Assembly (NCBI GenBank): GCA_033065855.1
Contig: JAVXUO010003043.1
Coordinates: 1-64,000 of the forward strand
DNA: 64,000 nt
DNA from: Escallonia rubra
Lineage: Eukaryota; Streptophyta; Magnoliopsida; Escalloniales; Escalloniaceae
Direction: 5' to 3'
In this document: piece by piece, positions 1-11,310 of the stretch
Numbering within the stretch: the stretch's first letter is position 1
Layout: each line of letters starts with the position of its first letter
Translations under genes and position numbers: made by a program
Notes under the pieces: model-generated
Databases searched by the model: none
The model's input: the letters and a program-made list of their open reading frames with translations, nothing else
Told to the model about the DNA's origin: nothing

Positions 1-104
1 GAGTCTTCATATCATCCAAATGTTGGGGAGTGGGGATGAATGGATGATAAGAAATCTTATATATGTGTGGGATGGATGGCTAAGATTGAAAGATGAATTG
101 AGTT

Positions 105-297
105 AATATACCGGGGCGGGGCGGGGCGGGTCGCGGGGCGGTTGGACTAAATACCATACCCGCCCCTAACCCGCTGCGGATTTTTTTAAGAAAAACCATA
201 CCCGCCCCGTGGTCCGGTCAAAGTCAAAAAGACCCGCTCCCATAGGAGCGGGGCGGGGCGGGGATCCGCCGGTTGCGGGTCTTATTGCCATCCCTAA
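105..297. repeat. GC-rich (GGGGC)n block, possible MITE
   Basis: A 190-bp island of extreme GC content in AT-rich DNA. Runs of GGGGCGGGGCGGG at about 112-142 and 250-264 on the plus strand alternate with CCCGCCCC runs at 150-210, so it can fold on itself. The right edge reads GCCATCCCTAA, a terminus I associate with small hAT-type non-autonomous elements in plants. I could not find a convincing matching left terminus or an 8-bp duplication, so assignment to a transposon class is inference. Confidence 0.4.
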
Positions 298-826
298 GCA
301 ACCTCATCAATTATACATTGGTAACTTTAGAAGCACTCAAGTCCGCAACACATGAATGCACTACTCCACGAGGTTTTCTTCAAATAAGAGCAACGCAACC
401 ACAAAATAAAGTTGGAACTTCCATAAGGACATGGCCATGCAACAGTTGCTCCATATGCATCATAAATGGTTTTGTGAAACCCGTAGGATCGAATCAAGCA
501 TTCATCCTTTTTCACAGCAACCTGAATAGATACTTCGCACCAATTCGGCCCAAGCTCTTCCCCCCTAACTTCTATTGATGGATCTATGCTCTGTATAATC
601 CCCTTCGCTACAGTTTCTGATGGATTCATTATACTCTTAAGGCATACAACATCTCGAACCTGAATTTGAAAAGCAAAACTAATTGAGCGTTGTTGTCATA
701 AGAGATGCCAATTACAAATACAAACTCGGAATTGATGTCTTAAGAGATGTCAATTACTTAATTGCTACACATGGGGACTTCTTACTGTAAGATCTCAGGC
801 ATTGCAACAGATTAGCAATCTCCTCA

Positions 827-1366
827 TTGGGAAAAGCTTTAGAGCTAAATTTTAGAGCTAAGCTCTACAAGCTAAGTGTTACTGTAATAAATAATAATAT
901 ATGGCCTATGGCAAGACAGGAATTCAAGAATCAACAAGTCAATTCTCAAGGATGCTTCTTTGTGATACATCAGGGGATCAAATATAGAGTGAGTTTATGG
1001 AAAAAGATACCACCAAATGCATGGAATAAAGAACTATGTGCAGCTTGGGAGCTAAGTAATTTAATTTTTCATAGCTGTGTACTCTGCTCTAATCAAAAGG
1101 AAACATCGGATCATGTGTTTATCCAATGTTCATATGCTCAGGAAGTATTGAAGCTTGTACTCAATAAAATGCAAATGAGGATTCCTTTGGAATCTTGGAA
1201 CCAAATACTACAATATGCAGCTCAAAACTTTAGGGGGAAAAGCTTTAGAGCTAAGCTATGCAAGGTAAGTGTTACTATAATAATATATGGCCTATGGCAG
1301 GAGAAGAATTCAAGAATCAGCAAGTCAATTCTCAAGGATGCTTCTTTGTTATACTTCATCAATTAG
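827..1366 (+). mobile_element. LINE 3' ORF2 fragment (zf-RVT domain) with duplicated tail
   Basis: A 179-codon reading frame holds the reverse-transcriptase zinc-binding region (zf-RVT, PF13966) typical of plant L1-type LINEs: CVLC followed by ETSDHVFIQC supplies the C-x2-C...H-x4-C pattern, and the tail IYGLWQEKNSRI is the usual end of that domain. No RT catalytic core is present, so this is a truncated 3' piece. Bases 830-965 and 1233-1360 are two diverged copies of the same roughly 130-bp segment (GGGAAAAGCTTTAGAGCTAA ... GGATGCTTCTTTGT). The fragment thus carries a direct duplication of its own end. It lies inside the CACTA accessory gene, between the exons at 1879-1589 and 659-430. Confidence 0.7.
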
Positions 1367-2410
1367 CCATTGCACCACATGAAGACAAGTGTATGAGAAC
1401 TTTGCAAACACTTAAACAGAAAATGAAAATATGAGAATTTGAAGTAGCTAAATCTTGAAGAAGTTTAAGCGACGAGGATTATAGTTCAAGTAATATGTTG
1501 TTATACGTACCCGAAAAGGACGGGACAACTGAGTAGATGTCATTTAAGGACGATGGTTAATAGATGTAGCAGGACTACAAGCATCAGACTAGGATTCTTC
1601 ACGTCCTCTATGTCGTAGGAACATAGACTTTAGCTCATCAATTCGGTTGTTAAACCTTTCCTCCATTTGCTCGCAATTTTCCTTCCACTCCATTGCAATC
1701 CTTTGTGACTGTTTACGGCTAGGTATTTGACCCCATACATCAGATTGGGACACACCTAGCCCATACATTCGAACACGACCATATTTGTCTTTTCCAACAA
1801 CTTGAGAAAGTATGTCATTTTCAGCAGATAAATCTTGAGAACCCTCTGAAAGTTTTTCTTTCTTCTCGTGCATTTGTGCCTACAAGACAAAAAAACCTTC
1901 AATCCTTATGGTTTGCAATGAAAAATTATTAACATGTAGAGAAAATAAGTGTAAAGACTGCAAATTTACCATGTAATTTGCTGCCTCCACAGTGGATGGT
2001 GTTCTGTTCTCATCTTTCTTAGAGTGGCATTCGATAAACATATCCATCCGCGATGGTTCATGGCCCAATTCAGCTCTCTATCCAATAAAATAAACTCACC
2101 ATTTAGTTTATTAATGTTCATACAATCTAATGTTTATTAAGGATGAGTATATACCTTTCTTTCACGAACTAGGGCGTAACTCTCTTTGCATGTAGTCTGC
2201 ACCAACTTCTTCTAATTCTGGTTAGCCTTGTTTTTCTCACTAATTCCCTGAATAACATGGACATTTGGTTAGTCATATGAGGGTGAATGGAAGAAAGGAT
2301 TCATGTAATAGGTTCACTTGTAGCATTAAAACATTTGGTTAGTTGGATGGGGCTCAAAAGGTTGTCCATCCGGAGTAAATACGTTGCTCGGGGCTCAAAA
2401 GCCTAACCGA

Positions 2411-3461
2411 TTGGAATAGAGCAGCCATTAGCAAACATATTTCAGATTCATCGACCAGCTAATGAGCATGATATGCTTAGATATAATAGAGCTTGCAGCA
2501 TTCGCACTTAAAGCCAATTAGAGCAGATTTGAAGAAACAATGAAGGGTGTTGTAGATTCATGTCATGAGGGAGAGGTTTGATCAGAAAGTTTGGTAGAAG
2601 AGAGCATGGACATTCCTTAAGATGCTGGTGATGTGGCAATAGAAAAAGTAACTCCCCAGACAGTTACCAATCTCCAAATTTCCAACAATATATACACTTC
2701 ATTCGGTTACAGTTGACCCCATTCAGCTCATCATGGAGACCCCAAACACCAAATCTACTCAAAAGGTCAATCTGCTACTTCTTCTTCTTTTTCTTCTTCT
2801 TCTTCTCTCTTTCTCCCCCTTATCCCCTACCACCACACACACACAGAAAAGATGTTCTAACATATTTCTTTGATTTTATTTTTATGAAGTATGTGAAGAG
2901 TAACTCACAATCAGCAATTCCAGCTAGTGCCAGAGTTGTTAGATCCAGTTCACCTGAACAACAGCCGGAAAACAACTCTTCGGTAGGACTTAGAGATGTT
3001 TTTCACGTCACTCTTGCCTATATTATCATAACAATCAAACTCTAGTATGTTTAATGCAAGAAGGAATAACTTGCCTATGGATGAGGTTGGCTTCACCCCT
3101 TTCTTTGTTACAAATGGCTTGAAAGTGAAGGAAAGCTAAGGCTCTTGCCATTTTTGCATTCAGAGTACAGTGCAATCTACACTCTGATTACTGTGGAGTG
3201 TATCTCATTAGTTTGTAAAGATTCTGGTAATAATAGATAGAGAATGACATAGAATTCAAGGCCTGGATGGGTGCCTACAAGATGTAGTAGTGAAAATTGA
3301 AAGGTCTTGTCCATTCTAAAATAGATAATGTACTCTAGAGTGATGAAGATATGATACTAGCAGTATAACTGAGATATCATCTCTTGGTCGATTAGAATAG
3401 AGCATCCATTAGCATACATATTTCAGATTAGAATAGAGCAGCCATTAGCATACATATTTCA
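2411..3461. repeat. Three copies of a 36-bp direct repeat in CACTA intronic DNA
   Basis: GATTRGAATAGAGCAKCCAT followed by TAGCAWACATATTTCAGATT occurs at about 2411-2450 and as a tandem pair at about 3389-3461. Between them are no recognisable domains, only a CTT/TTC microsatellite (about 2775-2815) and spacer. It sits between the 3585 and 2247 exons of the accessory gene, so it is read as intron sequence. Confidence 0.5.
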
Positions 3462-4844
3462 GATTCATCGACTAGCCTTGTTCATGTTCTCTCCTTGTGC
3501 GTGTGTGTGTTTGTGTGCGCGCACACAGGAAATAGGTCTTGCAGCACTGCTGCAACAGGAAGGTTGAACATTAAAGGGACATACCACGGCCTTTTCAGTA
3601 CCCCAAAGCACAACAAGATTCTTCCATTGAACCAGCTTGACTCGAGTTGGTTTTCTCTTAATTTGATCATCATAGGACATCGTCGGATCGTAATGATCCT
3701 TCTTTACCTTGGCCTTCCAATTCCTGAATTTCTTTGCAAAAGATTGCAAGAGCCATTCATCGGAGCCACAAGGGAGATCAAATTTTTCCTGGAACAAAGT
3801 AGAAGTAAATAACTAATCAAAATCTCATTACAATGCTGAAAACCATTGCTTAGCTAAATTACATGACCATCAATAGCCTGTAAAAGCTTTCAGCAATCAA
3901 CAACTTTGAAAGAATTTTCAGTTACCTTGATTAGATCTAACATATCGGTTTTACGAAATTCTGGCTGCTCATGCCAATTCTTGTCGAGTTTGGTATATCT
4001 TCCGCATCTTATTATGCTGCCTTGGAAGTGTGTCAATTTCTTTGTATTCATCTTGTCAATAGGCTGTCCAAACTCGTTAAATATAACCTTAATCCGCTCC
4101 CCTTCAGGCTGGCCCCAAATACTTTTCATAGTTGTTGGGCCTCGTACTCTTTTTCTTGTGTTATTGACTTCTTTTGGAATTGCAGTAGCAAAATATAACA
4201 TACAAGAATTAGATCAATGTTAAATGGAAGAAAGTAGTTGAGGAGGGACAAAAAACTAATTGTTTTTCCACTTACCTGTGGCCGGATTAGACTGGCCAGA
4301 ATTTATCCCATCAAACTGAAGTGGATCAGTTTGTACATTGCTTTGCTCAATCATGTTTTCTCCACTACTTCGAGCTCTAGAAACCATTTCTGCACATGTA
4401 ATGAAAGAAGAGACCAATAAGCAATAAAGCATATCACTTAAAGTAAAACATTCAGCAATTGAGTACCGTAAGGTTAAGGGTAGGAATGGGAATCTACTTC
4501 ACTAGATTAGAACAATAATCTGATGGAATCCACAAAAGTAAAGTCAAAAGAACAAATCAGCAACTCTGCTCTGCCTGGAATGTCCTGTGTATCACTTCGT
4601 TATTACTGTAATTGGTGTTTGTATGACAAGTGCATCAGCTCTTATTGATTGTTCATGCACTGAGTTCAACAAATGGAATGTTAACAAAGCAAAGAAATGA
4701 TATTTAATACTAAGTGATCTCTAAATCCACCATTACTTCAAGAAAATTAAGCAGAAGAGGGAGAAGAAGAACAAATGAAGAAGGAAATATAAGAAGGAGA
4801 TACATCTAGTACTCAGGAGGATAATCTCAAGTAATCAAGCTTGT

Positions 4845-7800
4845 TCAATTCATATTAATTATGGTGCCCTGCACACCCTCTCTAACCCAACTAACATCCT
4901 CATCTCGATCATGTTCTTGGACATTACATGGTTCAGATTGCAAATATGTCTCGACATCATCTTCAGAAGCAACTGCATTCATATCAAAAGCATCTCTAGC
5001 AGTTGTCTTGATCACAACATGCCATCCACCAACATCCTCTGTGTAGAATACTTGTTGAACCTGAGAAGCTAGAACAAACGGTTCTTTATGACGAGTTAGC
5101 CTTTTGAAATTCAGTAAAGTGAATCCATTTTCGTCCTCTTTCTTTCTACTGCCTTTGGACACCCAGTTGCTTCTGAATAAGACAACTCTTTTAGAACCTG
5201 AGTATTGCAGCTCAATGATCTCTTCCAATACTCCGTAATATGTTAAATCTCCTAAAATAGGATTGTCATCTCTAGCACTAGAAAAGCTCGGCGTCATGGC
5301 ATTAACTACAAGACCGCTATTCTGAGTTTTCCTATTTTGCTCTAGTTCTTTGATATGGAACCTGAAACCGTTGATAATAAACCCCTTATATCTGGTCACA
5401 ACTTCATTTGGACCTCGAGCCAATATCCTTAGCTCTTCAGAAATTCGCTCATCTCCGGCAAGATACAACTCTAAAACCTGCTTCAACAAAGAAAGGTAAG
5501 AAATAGAAAAGTTACATTGTGAATTTCTTTCAGCATTATGCTCTTTACTTACATGGTTTTCGAACCAAGACGCAAAAGTTGCATTGTGGATCTGTTTTAG
5601 TTGACGAATATGTCGTCGTGGATTTTCTCTTCGAACAATATCATAGTGTTGGCTGCATGCAAATTTGATTAAGAAGATGATCGATTCTAGACATCATAAT
5701 AAACGCAGCAATTTTCTTACTTTATATAAGGTGCAACATCATCACAGTTGAACAACACATATAAATGTGCCTTCGCCAATGTTTCATCGTCCAATGATCC
5801 CATCTCTGCCTTTCCGAGTGGTCGCCCCGGGTTCAAGAAAATAGGCAGCCCAGAATTAACACCTTCTGAACTATCATTTCGAGTCTTCCAATTAAACTTT
5901 GTCTCGACGTTATCTCCCAAGTACAAAGAGCAGAACGTTAAGCATTCTTCAGCTATATACCCTTCTGCAATAGATCCCTCAGGACGACTTCGATTTCTCA
6001 CATAGGATTTAAGCGTAGCCAAATACCTACGGTCTTAAAAATGTTAATGGTCTAAGCTTATATTGAAAAACTGAATAACAAAAACTAGTTCATAAGCATT
6101 TGTTATAAGATACCTCTCAATGGGATACATCCATCGAAAATGTACCGGGCCAGCAATTTTTGCCTCGGTAGCCAAGTGTACTGTAAGATGTACCATAACG
6201 TCAAAGAAAGATGGTGGAAATATCATCTCTAGCTGGCAAAGAATTTCTGCTATCTCGCTCTCTAGTCGAATCAAGTCACGAGGATGAAGAACTTTCAAGC
6301 ATAATTGTCGAAAGAACCGACTCAGTTTAATTAAAGGGAAGCGCACATGCTTAGGTAATACTTTTCGCAATGCTAATGGAAGCAATTGTTGCATTAAGAT
6401 GTGATTGTCATGACTCTTTAGCCCCAAAATCTTAGGTGGCTTTAGTTGCACACATCGTGAAATATTAGCTGCATAACCATCTGGAACTTTGACTTTTTTC
6501 AAGACTTGGCAAAATTTTTCCTTCTCCTCCTTATTCAATGCAAAACACGAAGGACTCAGATATACTTGATTGGACTCGTCATATATAGGATGGAGTTCTG
6601 GTCTGATACCCATATGTTGTAAATCAAGTCGTGCCTTTAAGTGATCTTTTGATTTTCCATCAACATTCAACAATGTCCCAAGCACACTATCACAAACATT
6701 TTTTTCAATGTGCATCACGTCAAGATTGTGTCTCAGTAAGTTATCCTCTCAATACGGCAATTCAAAGAATATACTTTTCTTCTTCCAATTCAATGGCAAA
6801 TCTGGATTATTTTTTACTAATCTACCAAATATAATCTGAATGTTTTTCAAATCATCTAAGATCATCGTCCCAGTCAAGTAGCGAGTTGGATTTCTATGTT
6901 CTTCTTTACCATCAAAAGAGTTCTTATCTTTTCGAAATGGATGATTAACATCCAAAAATCTACGATGACACATATAACAAAACTTCCCACTGTTTTTCAA
7001 CCATTGAGAACAAGCATCTTCATGACATAAAGGGCAAGCAAACTCTCCTTTAGTACTCCATCCAGACAAGTTAGCATAAGCTGGAAAATCATTTATCGTC
7101 CACATTAACGCAGCATGCATTTGAAAGTTCTCATTCGTTGAAGCATCATAAGTTTCTACCCCATCCTCCCATAATTCCTTAAGCTCCTCAATCAATGGCT
7201 GTAAATATATATCAATATTGTTCCCTGGAGCAGTAGGACCTGGTATAAGCAATGATAACATAAAGTAAGGCTGTTTCATACACATCCACGGCGGCAAATT
7301 ATACGGCATCAAAACAACTGGCCATGTACTATGAGCGACACTCATTGTCCTAAACGGATTAAATCCATCGCATGCTAACCCTAGCCTTACATTGCGAGGG
7401 TCTTTAGCAAAATTGGGATTTAGGTGGTCGAAAGTTTTCCAAGCTGGGGAATCTGCTGGATGTCGCATGCAACCATCTTTGGTGCGACATTCATGGTGCC
7501 ACCTCAAAAAAGGAGCTGTTTTTGATGACATGAACAGCCGTTGTAACCTTTGTTTCAATGGAAAATAACGCAAAACTTTTGCTGTTACTTTTTTACCCTT
7601 TTTAGATGAACATGACCCCTCCTCTGACATATCTTCATCTGTGGTCCACCTAGATGCATGACATACATTGCATTCCATCTTTGTTGCGTTTTCCTTCCAG
7701 TACAACATGCAATCATTTGGGCACGCATCAATTTTTTCATAACCAAGGCCTAGGTCCTTTATCAACTTCTTTGCCTCGTAAAAGGACTTTGGTAGAGATA

Positions 7801-8356
7801 CACCGTCTGGGAATGCTTCGTTTAGTAACTCAAGAAGATATCTAAATGCCTTGTTGTTCATTTTACCAAGGGATTTGATGTGAAGCAACCGAACAAGGAA
7901 AGAAAGCCTAGAAAAATTTTTGCAATCCTTATATAGCATTTCTTGAGAATCTTGCAGTAGTTTATAAAATTTCTCTGCCTCTCCATTAGGCCCTTCCATT
8001 GCAACATCAGTTGCACCTTCTCTAACTTCGTCACCGGACATATGAAATCTATCATGCAGAAGTCCTCGCATATCATCATTCACATCTAATGCAACATGTG
8101 CACGAGACAAGGGTGCAGCAGATGACTTAACTTCTCCGTGAGCAACCCATTTAGTGTAACCCTTTATAAACCCATTACAGATTAGATGCCCACGTGCATC
8201 TATCCGCGACACCCAAATGGAATTCCCACACACATTACAGGGGCAAATAATCTCTCCATCAACACTTGCATTAGCAAACGCAAAATCAAGAAACTCTTCC
8301 ACTCCTTCAAAATATGCACTGCTGGTCCTACGTTGGTTCATCCAACTCTTATCCAT
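4845..8356 (-). CDS. CACTA transposase, TNPD type (four exons, one in-frame stop)
   Basis: This is the catalytic transposase of the CACTA element; it acts in the nucleus on element termini. Exons by GT/AG borders: 8356-6114, 6026-5721, 5652-5553 and 5477-4845, and the phases join cleanly. Domains in order: an N-terminal Transp_assoc-type zinc module (MDKSWMNQRR...CPCNVCGN), the Transposase_21 core (CPNDCMLYWKEN, ...LGLACDGFNPF, ...WSTKGEFACPLC, ...HNLDVMHIEKNVCDS), a DUF4218 segment (FPPSFFDVMVHLTVHL ... RWMYPIERY), and a C-terminal DUF4216 segment (...YYGVLEEIIEL ... PFVLASQVQQVFY). The start fits the usual MDKSWM opening. The only break seen is TGA at 6751-6749 within ELPY*E, where the family normally has tryptophan, a single G-to-A change. 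Everything else is open over about 1,090 codons, so the gene was active recently or is a sequencing/individual variant away from that. The 5' flank (8357-9344) shows no other gene. Confidence 0.92.
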
Positions 8357-9344
8357 TTCTCTACCTTAACCAAATAAAGAATCTGTATCAGTCTTTCAGT
8401 CTACTTTCTTAATTCAGAAGTCTATCTAAGTAAAAAATAATCAGTATATTTACATTCAAGAACATATGCCTGAAAAAGAGCACAAAGTAACTACTTTTGT
8501 GAGCCTTTTAAGGAAAAACTGAAGACATATTAATTCCTAAAGAAGAAAACTGCATGAGTATATATAGATGTTGTTAGGAAAAATGTTTTTGCTCACATAA
8601 AATCTACTAAAACTGTAGCAGGAATCAGTTATAGGTGGAAACATGATTACTTTCAAAATTGAACCAGCTGATTTCTAAGAAAGGAGAAATAGAATTAGGA
8701 AAACCAAATGTAAGAAGTTAAGTCCATTGAATTACCTGTATGCACCTCAATATGGAGTATCTACAGATCTACCAACAAAAACACAAAAAAACTACCATTA
8801 GAAATTGAATAAAAGAAACTTTGCAACATTGAACTGCTGCATTCTAGTCTGCCACTTTATATTCACAATCATCACTTACTAGCTTTATCAAAAATAAGAT
8901 ATGAAAAACCAATACTCTAGGGTAGGAAAGGAAGTGCACCTTTTGCTCTCCACCATCAAAACCACAGACACGAAAGAGCTGTTTGTGATCAAAACAACCT
9001 GCAATAATTTGCGTTACAGACACAAAAAGCCCAAAGGTTTTAGCTTAGGGGGGTATACATTGGAATTTGGAAACAAAAAAGATGGACAGAAGGAACAAAT
9101 GCTAGAGGCAGAGGCAGAGAGAGAGAGAGAGAGAGAGAGGCACATGTACGCAACAAAATGCTTTTATATAGTAACTATAATCTGAATCAGACCCAGAAAT
9201 TTTAAGTCAGGAAAAGGTAAACAAATAATGGAGGGCCTTTTGTGAAGTGGATGATGATTATGGTTGCTCTGAAAATTGAGAATCAAAACAAGAAACAACA
9301 ATATTTATTTTATTTTATTGTTTCTCTCTTTGGGTAGATGCTGA
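8357..9344. other. CACTA 5' region, no gene seen
   Basis: Upstream leader and promoter side of the TNPD gene. It contains a (GA)n microsatellite at about 9117-9138 and short AT-rich stretches. No domain or splice-bordered exon was recognised. Confidence 0.5.
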
Positions 9345-9789
9345 AGGAAGAGCCAACCAACGGTAATACCAGAACCACGCGCAAGGGTGGGGTTATGGTA
9401 CCAAGCGAAAATGGGTGCTTTGAAGTGGACACAACGCGCTGAAAATGCGGGGTTGACTGTGTTAAAACACCTCCAAAAACATGTCTTTGATCAGCTCTTT
9501 GGGTATCTGTCTCAGCTAGAGAGCCTGACTTTGCACATTGGCTGTATTGGGGTGAGTTGATGTCCATTAAGCTGCATTAGCCTTTTCTCTCTCCTGTAAA
9601 GACACATGTTTTACCACTATAGATTTGGTTTTACAGGCAGGTAGCTCCAAGAAGATCCCTGAATTCCCTAAATTGAAACATCTAGTGTTGCTAGAACGCA
9701 GCTTCGTACGCGAGCCAAAAATCTTTGTTCGGGTCGGTTCCCTGATTAAGGCGTCCCCTTATGTAAAACAAGTGGCATATCCTTTCTAA
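9345..9789 (+). pseudogene. Captured host gene fragment, F-box/LRR-like
   Basis: On the strand opposite to the CACTA genes lies a two-exon reading frame. Exon 9345-9551 ends ...FGYLSQLESLTLHIGCIG, then GT at 9552, an 85-bp intron ending TTTTACAG at 9636, and exon 9637-9789 AGSSKKIPEFPKLKHLVL ... VGSLIKASPYVKQVAYPF, stop. Splice phase is 0 on both sides. The pattern EFPKLKHLVL ... L-SLI-ASPY is what I know from the LRR part of plant F-box/LRR proteins. There is no F-box and no initiating methionine. Because it lies between the CACTA 5' terminus (10967) and the TNPD gene and retains an intron, it is best explained as genomic transduplication into the element. The reading as F-box/LRR rests on motif recall, not a search. 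Confidence 0.6.
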
Positions 9790-10390
9790 TCATTCTGGGA
9801 GAATCATAGTTTTGTATTCTCCTATCCTTGACTCACGTTGCAGCTTTCATAAGCTTATATGAGAGATACTATATAGATGTGTGCTTTTGGGCAGCCTTAA
9901 TGTAAATTCACGTCCAGCCTCAAATTTCTTCCCAGTTTCTTTAAAGTTACATTGAACAAACTACTGCAACAAACCTTACACATTGAACACACTTATGCAA
10001 AACAGTAAGAAATTTCAGGTAGAAATTTCAGGTCTTTGAGAAATAATGGCTTGAAAAACTAAGAAAATTTGGTAGCACGGTATGTAAATAGCAAATCGAA
10101 TCGTTTACAACACAAAATGACAACATCCATCGGTTCTGTTCATGCTTCAACATTACTAGTACCCAAGAAATCAATTACACAGTATCTTCTTCTAGGGAAA
10201 AGAAATGGTTTAAGTCATGAATCAAATGAAGAAAACAACCACCCATGAGGTTATTTCCACTTCAAACCATATTTTCATACAAAGTACCCAAGAAATCAAG
10301 AAACCACATCATCAAATCACCCATTCAGACCCTTACCCGAATACACAATCATCCATTAAATGCACAATAATTCAACTAAGTAGAAAGTAT
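9790..10390. other. CACTA 5' spacer, no gene seen
   Basis: AT-rich sequence between the captured gene fragment and the tandem duplication. No domain or terminal repeat was recognised. Confidence 0.45.
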
Positions 10391-10726
10391 GATAGAGAAA
10401 GGGATGAGCAGGTTACCTTCTAGCTTCAATTTCCTTGGATTAATCAGCTTGGTCGTGGATGTTGTTCATGGCTGAAAGAGAAGCAGAGAGAGAACTGAAA
10501 TCGAAAAGCTTGCGAACAATGAAATGGCAAAAGGAAAATTAGAAACCCAGATTGGTCATGGATGATAGAGAAAGGGAGGAGCAGGTTACCTTCTGGCTTC
10601 CATTTCCTGGGATTAATCAACTTGGTCGTGGATGTTGTTCATGGCTGGAAGAGAAGTGGAGAGAGAATCTGAAATGGAAAGGCGTGCGAAGAATGAAATG
10701 GCAAAAGGAAAATTAGAAACCCAGAA
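10391..10726. repeat. Tandem duplication, period 173 bp, inside CACTA 5' end
   Basis: GATAGAGAAAGGGATGAGCA... at 10391 recurs at 10564 with scattered differences; each copy runs through GGTTACCTTC, CTTGGTCGTGGATGTTG and GGAAAATTAGAAACCCAGA. Two units only. It lies just inside the subterminal repeats and may duplicate the transposase promoter or leader. Confidence 0.85.
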
Positions 10727-10814
10727 GTGACGGGCTGAAACGGTGTCGTATGCGCCACTAAATTGGCGGTTTTTTCATCCATTTTTTTCCTGTAGCGCGC
10801 CACTGAAAATTTTG

Positions 10815-10967
10815 ATATCAAAACGCCGTCGTTTCTAAGGAAAGCGTCCTTACAGCTAATTGGAAAAAGGGACGCTTCTTACCTAGCGTCCTATATTCAA
10901 CTTTTTAGGACGCTTTTAATAAAGCGTCCCTTTAGAGGCGTCGTTACAACCTAGTTTTGTTGTAATA
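10815..10967 (-). repeat. CACTA 5' terminus and subterminal repeats
   Basis: GACGCTT/GCGTCC motifs repeat in both orientations, for example AAAGCGTCC, GGGACGCTT, AGCGTCC, GGACGCTTTT and AAAGCGTCCC. The end itself reads TATTACAACAAAAC on the minus strand. Known CACTA transposases bind short subterminal repeats; that these are the sites is inference. Confidence 0.75.
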
Positions 10968-10974
10968 TCACCTT

Positions 10975-11310
10975 CTGAACTCTCACAAGTAGGGGATTTG
11001 AGAGTTCATTTTCAGAAAAAGGAAACCAAAACTCATTGCACCTTTCACTTTCCTATTGTAGAATTCAAGAGCTAGAGAATTATAGAAAGAAACACAGGAT
11101 CTGAATTCGGACCTTCATATTGGACTAAAATTTTGGACTAGTGACTCTCGTCATGTTCCATACCTTCGCCTTCGCAACACTACCACTCATCAGGCTCAGT
11201 CGGGGAAGCCTTGGTCTCTGCCCTTGTTCCGTTCTTGGTGTCTAACTCGGATTTGTTCTTTGTGGCAAGACTACGTATTCTGTGAACCCACTTCCTTTAG
11301 ATCAAGGTTT
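10975..11310 (+). mobile_element. Ty3/gypsy-type LTR fragment
   Basis: This stretch aligns with the minus-strand LTR at about 20.25-20.57 kb. Shared blocks include GCAACACTACCACTCATCAG, GGGAAGCCTTGGTCTCTGCC and TTCTTTGTGGCAAGAC. It is therefore a plus-strand relic of the same gypsy family. It abuts the CACTA terminus at 10967, so the CACTA may have inserted into this LTR. Old and broken; no coding part is attached. Confidence 0.6.

Larger units (their letters stand above)
430..4387 (-). pseudogene. TNPA/Ptta-type CACTA accessory protein gene (PF03004-like and DUF8039-like), interrupted
   Basis: Minus-strand exons inferred from GT/AG borders and family similarity: 4387-4276 (starts MVSRARSSGE), about 4185-3926 (RGPTTMKSIWG...GERIKV), 3788-3585 (W-x-A-K-V-KKDHYDP), 2247-2155 (ISEKNKANQ), 2077-1970 (EPSRMDMFIECHSKK), 1879-1589 (VVGKDKYGRVRMYGLGVSQS) and 659 to about 430 (MNPSETVAKGIIQSID...TVAWPCPY). 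The last exon resembles the DUF8039 segment often found at the end of these proteins. In En/Spm the equivalent protein binds subterminal repeats and regulates or assists transposition in the nucleus. Internal stops (in the 2247-2155 exon, and at 1589-1591) and the LINE piece between the last two exons suggest it is no longer functional. Alternatively 1589 is the true C-terminus and the DUF8039 piece is remnant sequence. Confidence 0.75.
327..10967 (-). mobile_element. CACTA (En/Spm) DNA transposon, autonomous type, 3' end outside window
   Basis: The two genes of a plant CACTA element lie in order on the minus strand: TNPD-type transposase (8356 to 4845), then TNPA/Ptta-type accessory gene (4387 to about 430). 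The 5' side ends at about 10967, where the minus strand reads TATTACAACAAAAC, close to the family terminus CACTACAACAAAAC. Just inside (10815-10950) are at least six GACGCTT/GCGTCC motifs in both orientations, the subterminal repeats expected for transposase binding. The other terminus is not recognisable and probably lies left of the window, so no target duplication can be checked. The element carries a LINE insertion, a captured host gene fragment and a 173-bp tandem duplication. Its subterminal motif differs from that of the other CACTA elements here, so it is a separate family. Confidence 0.9.
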
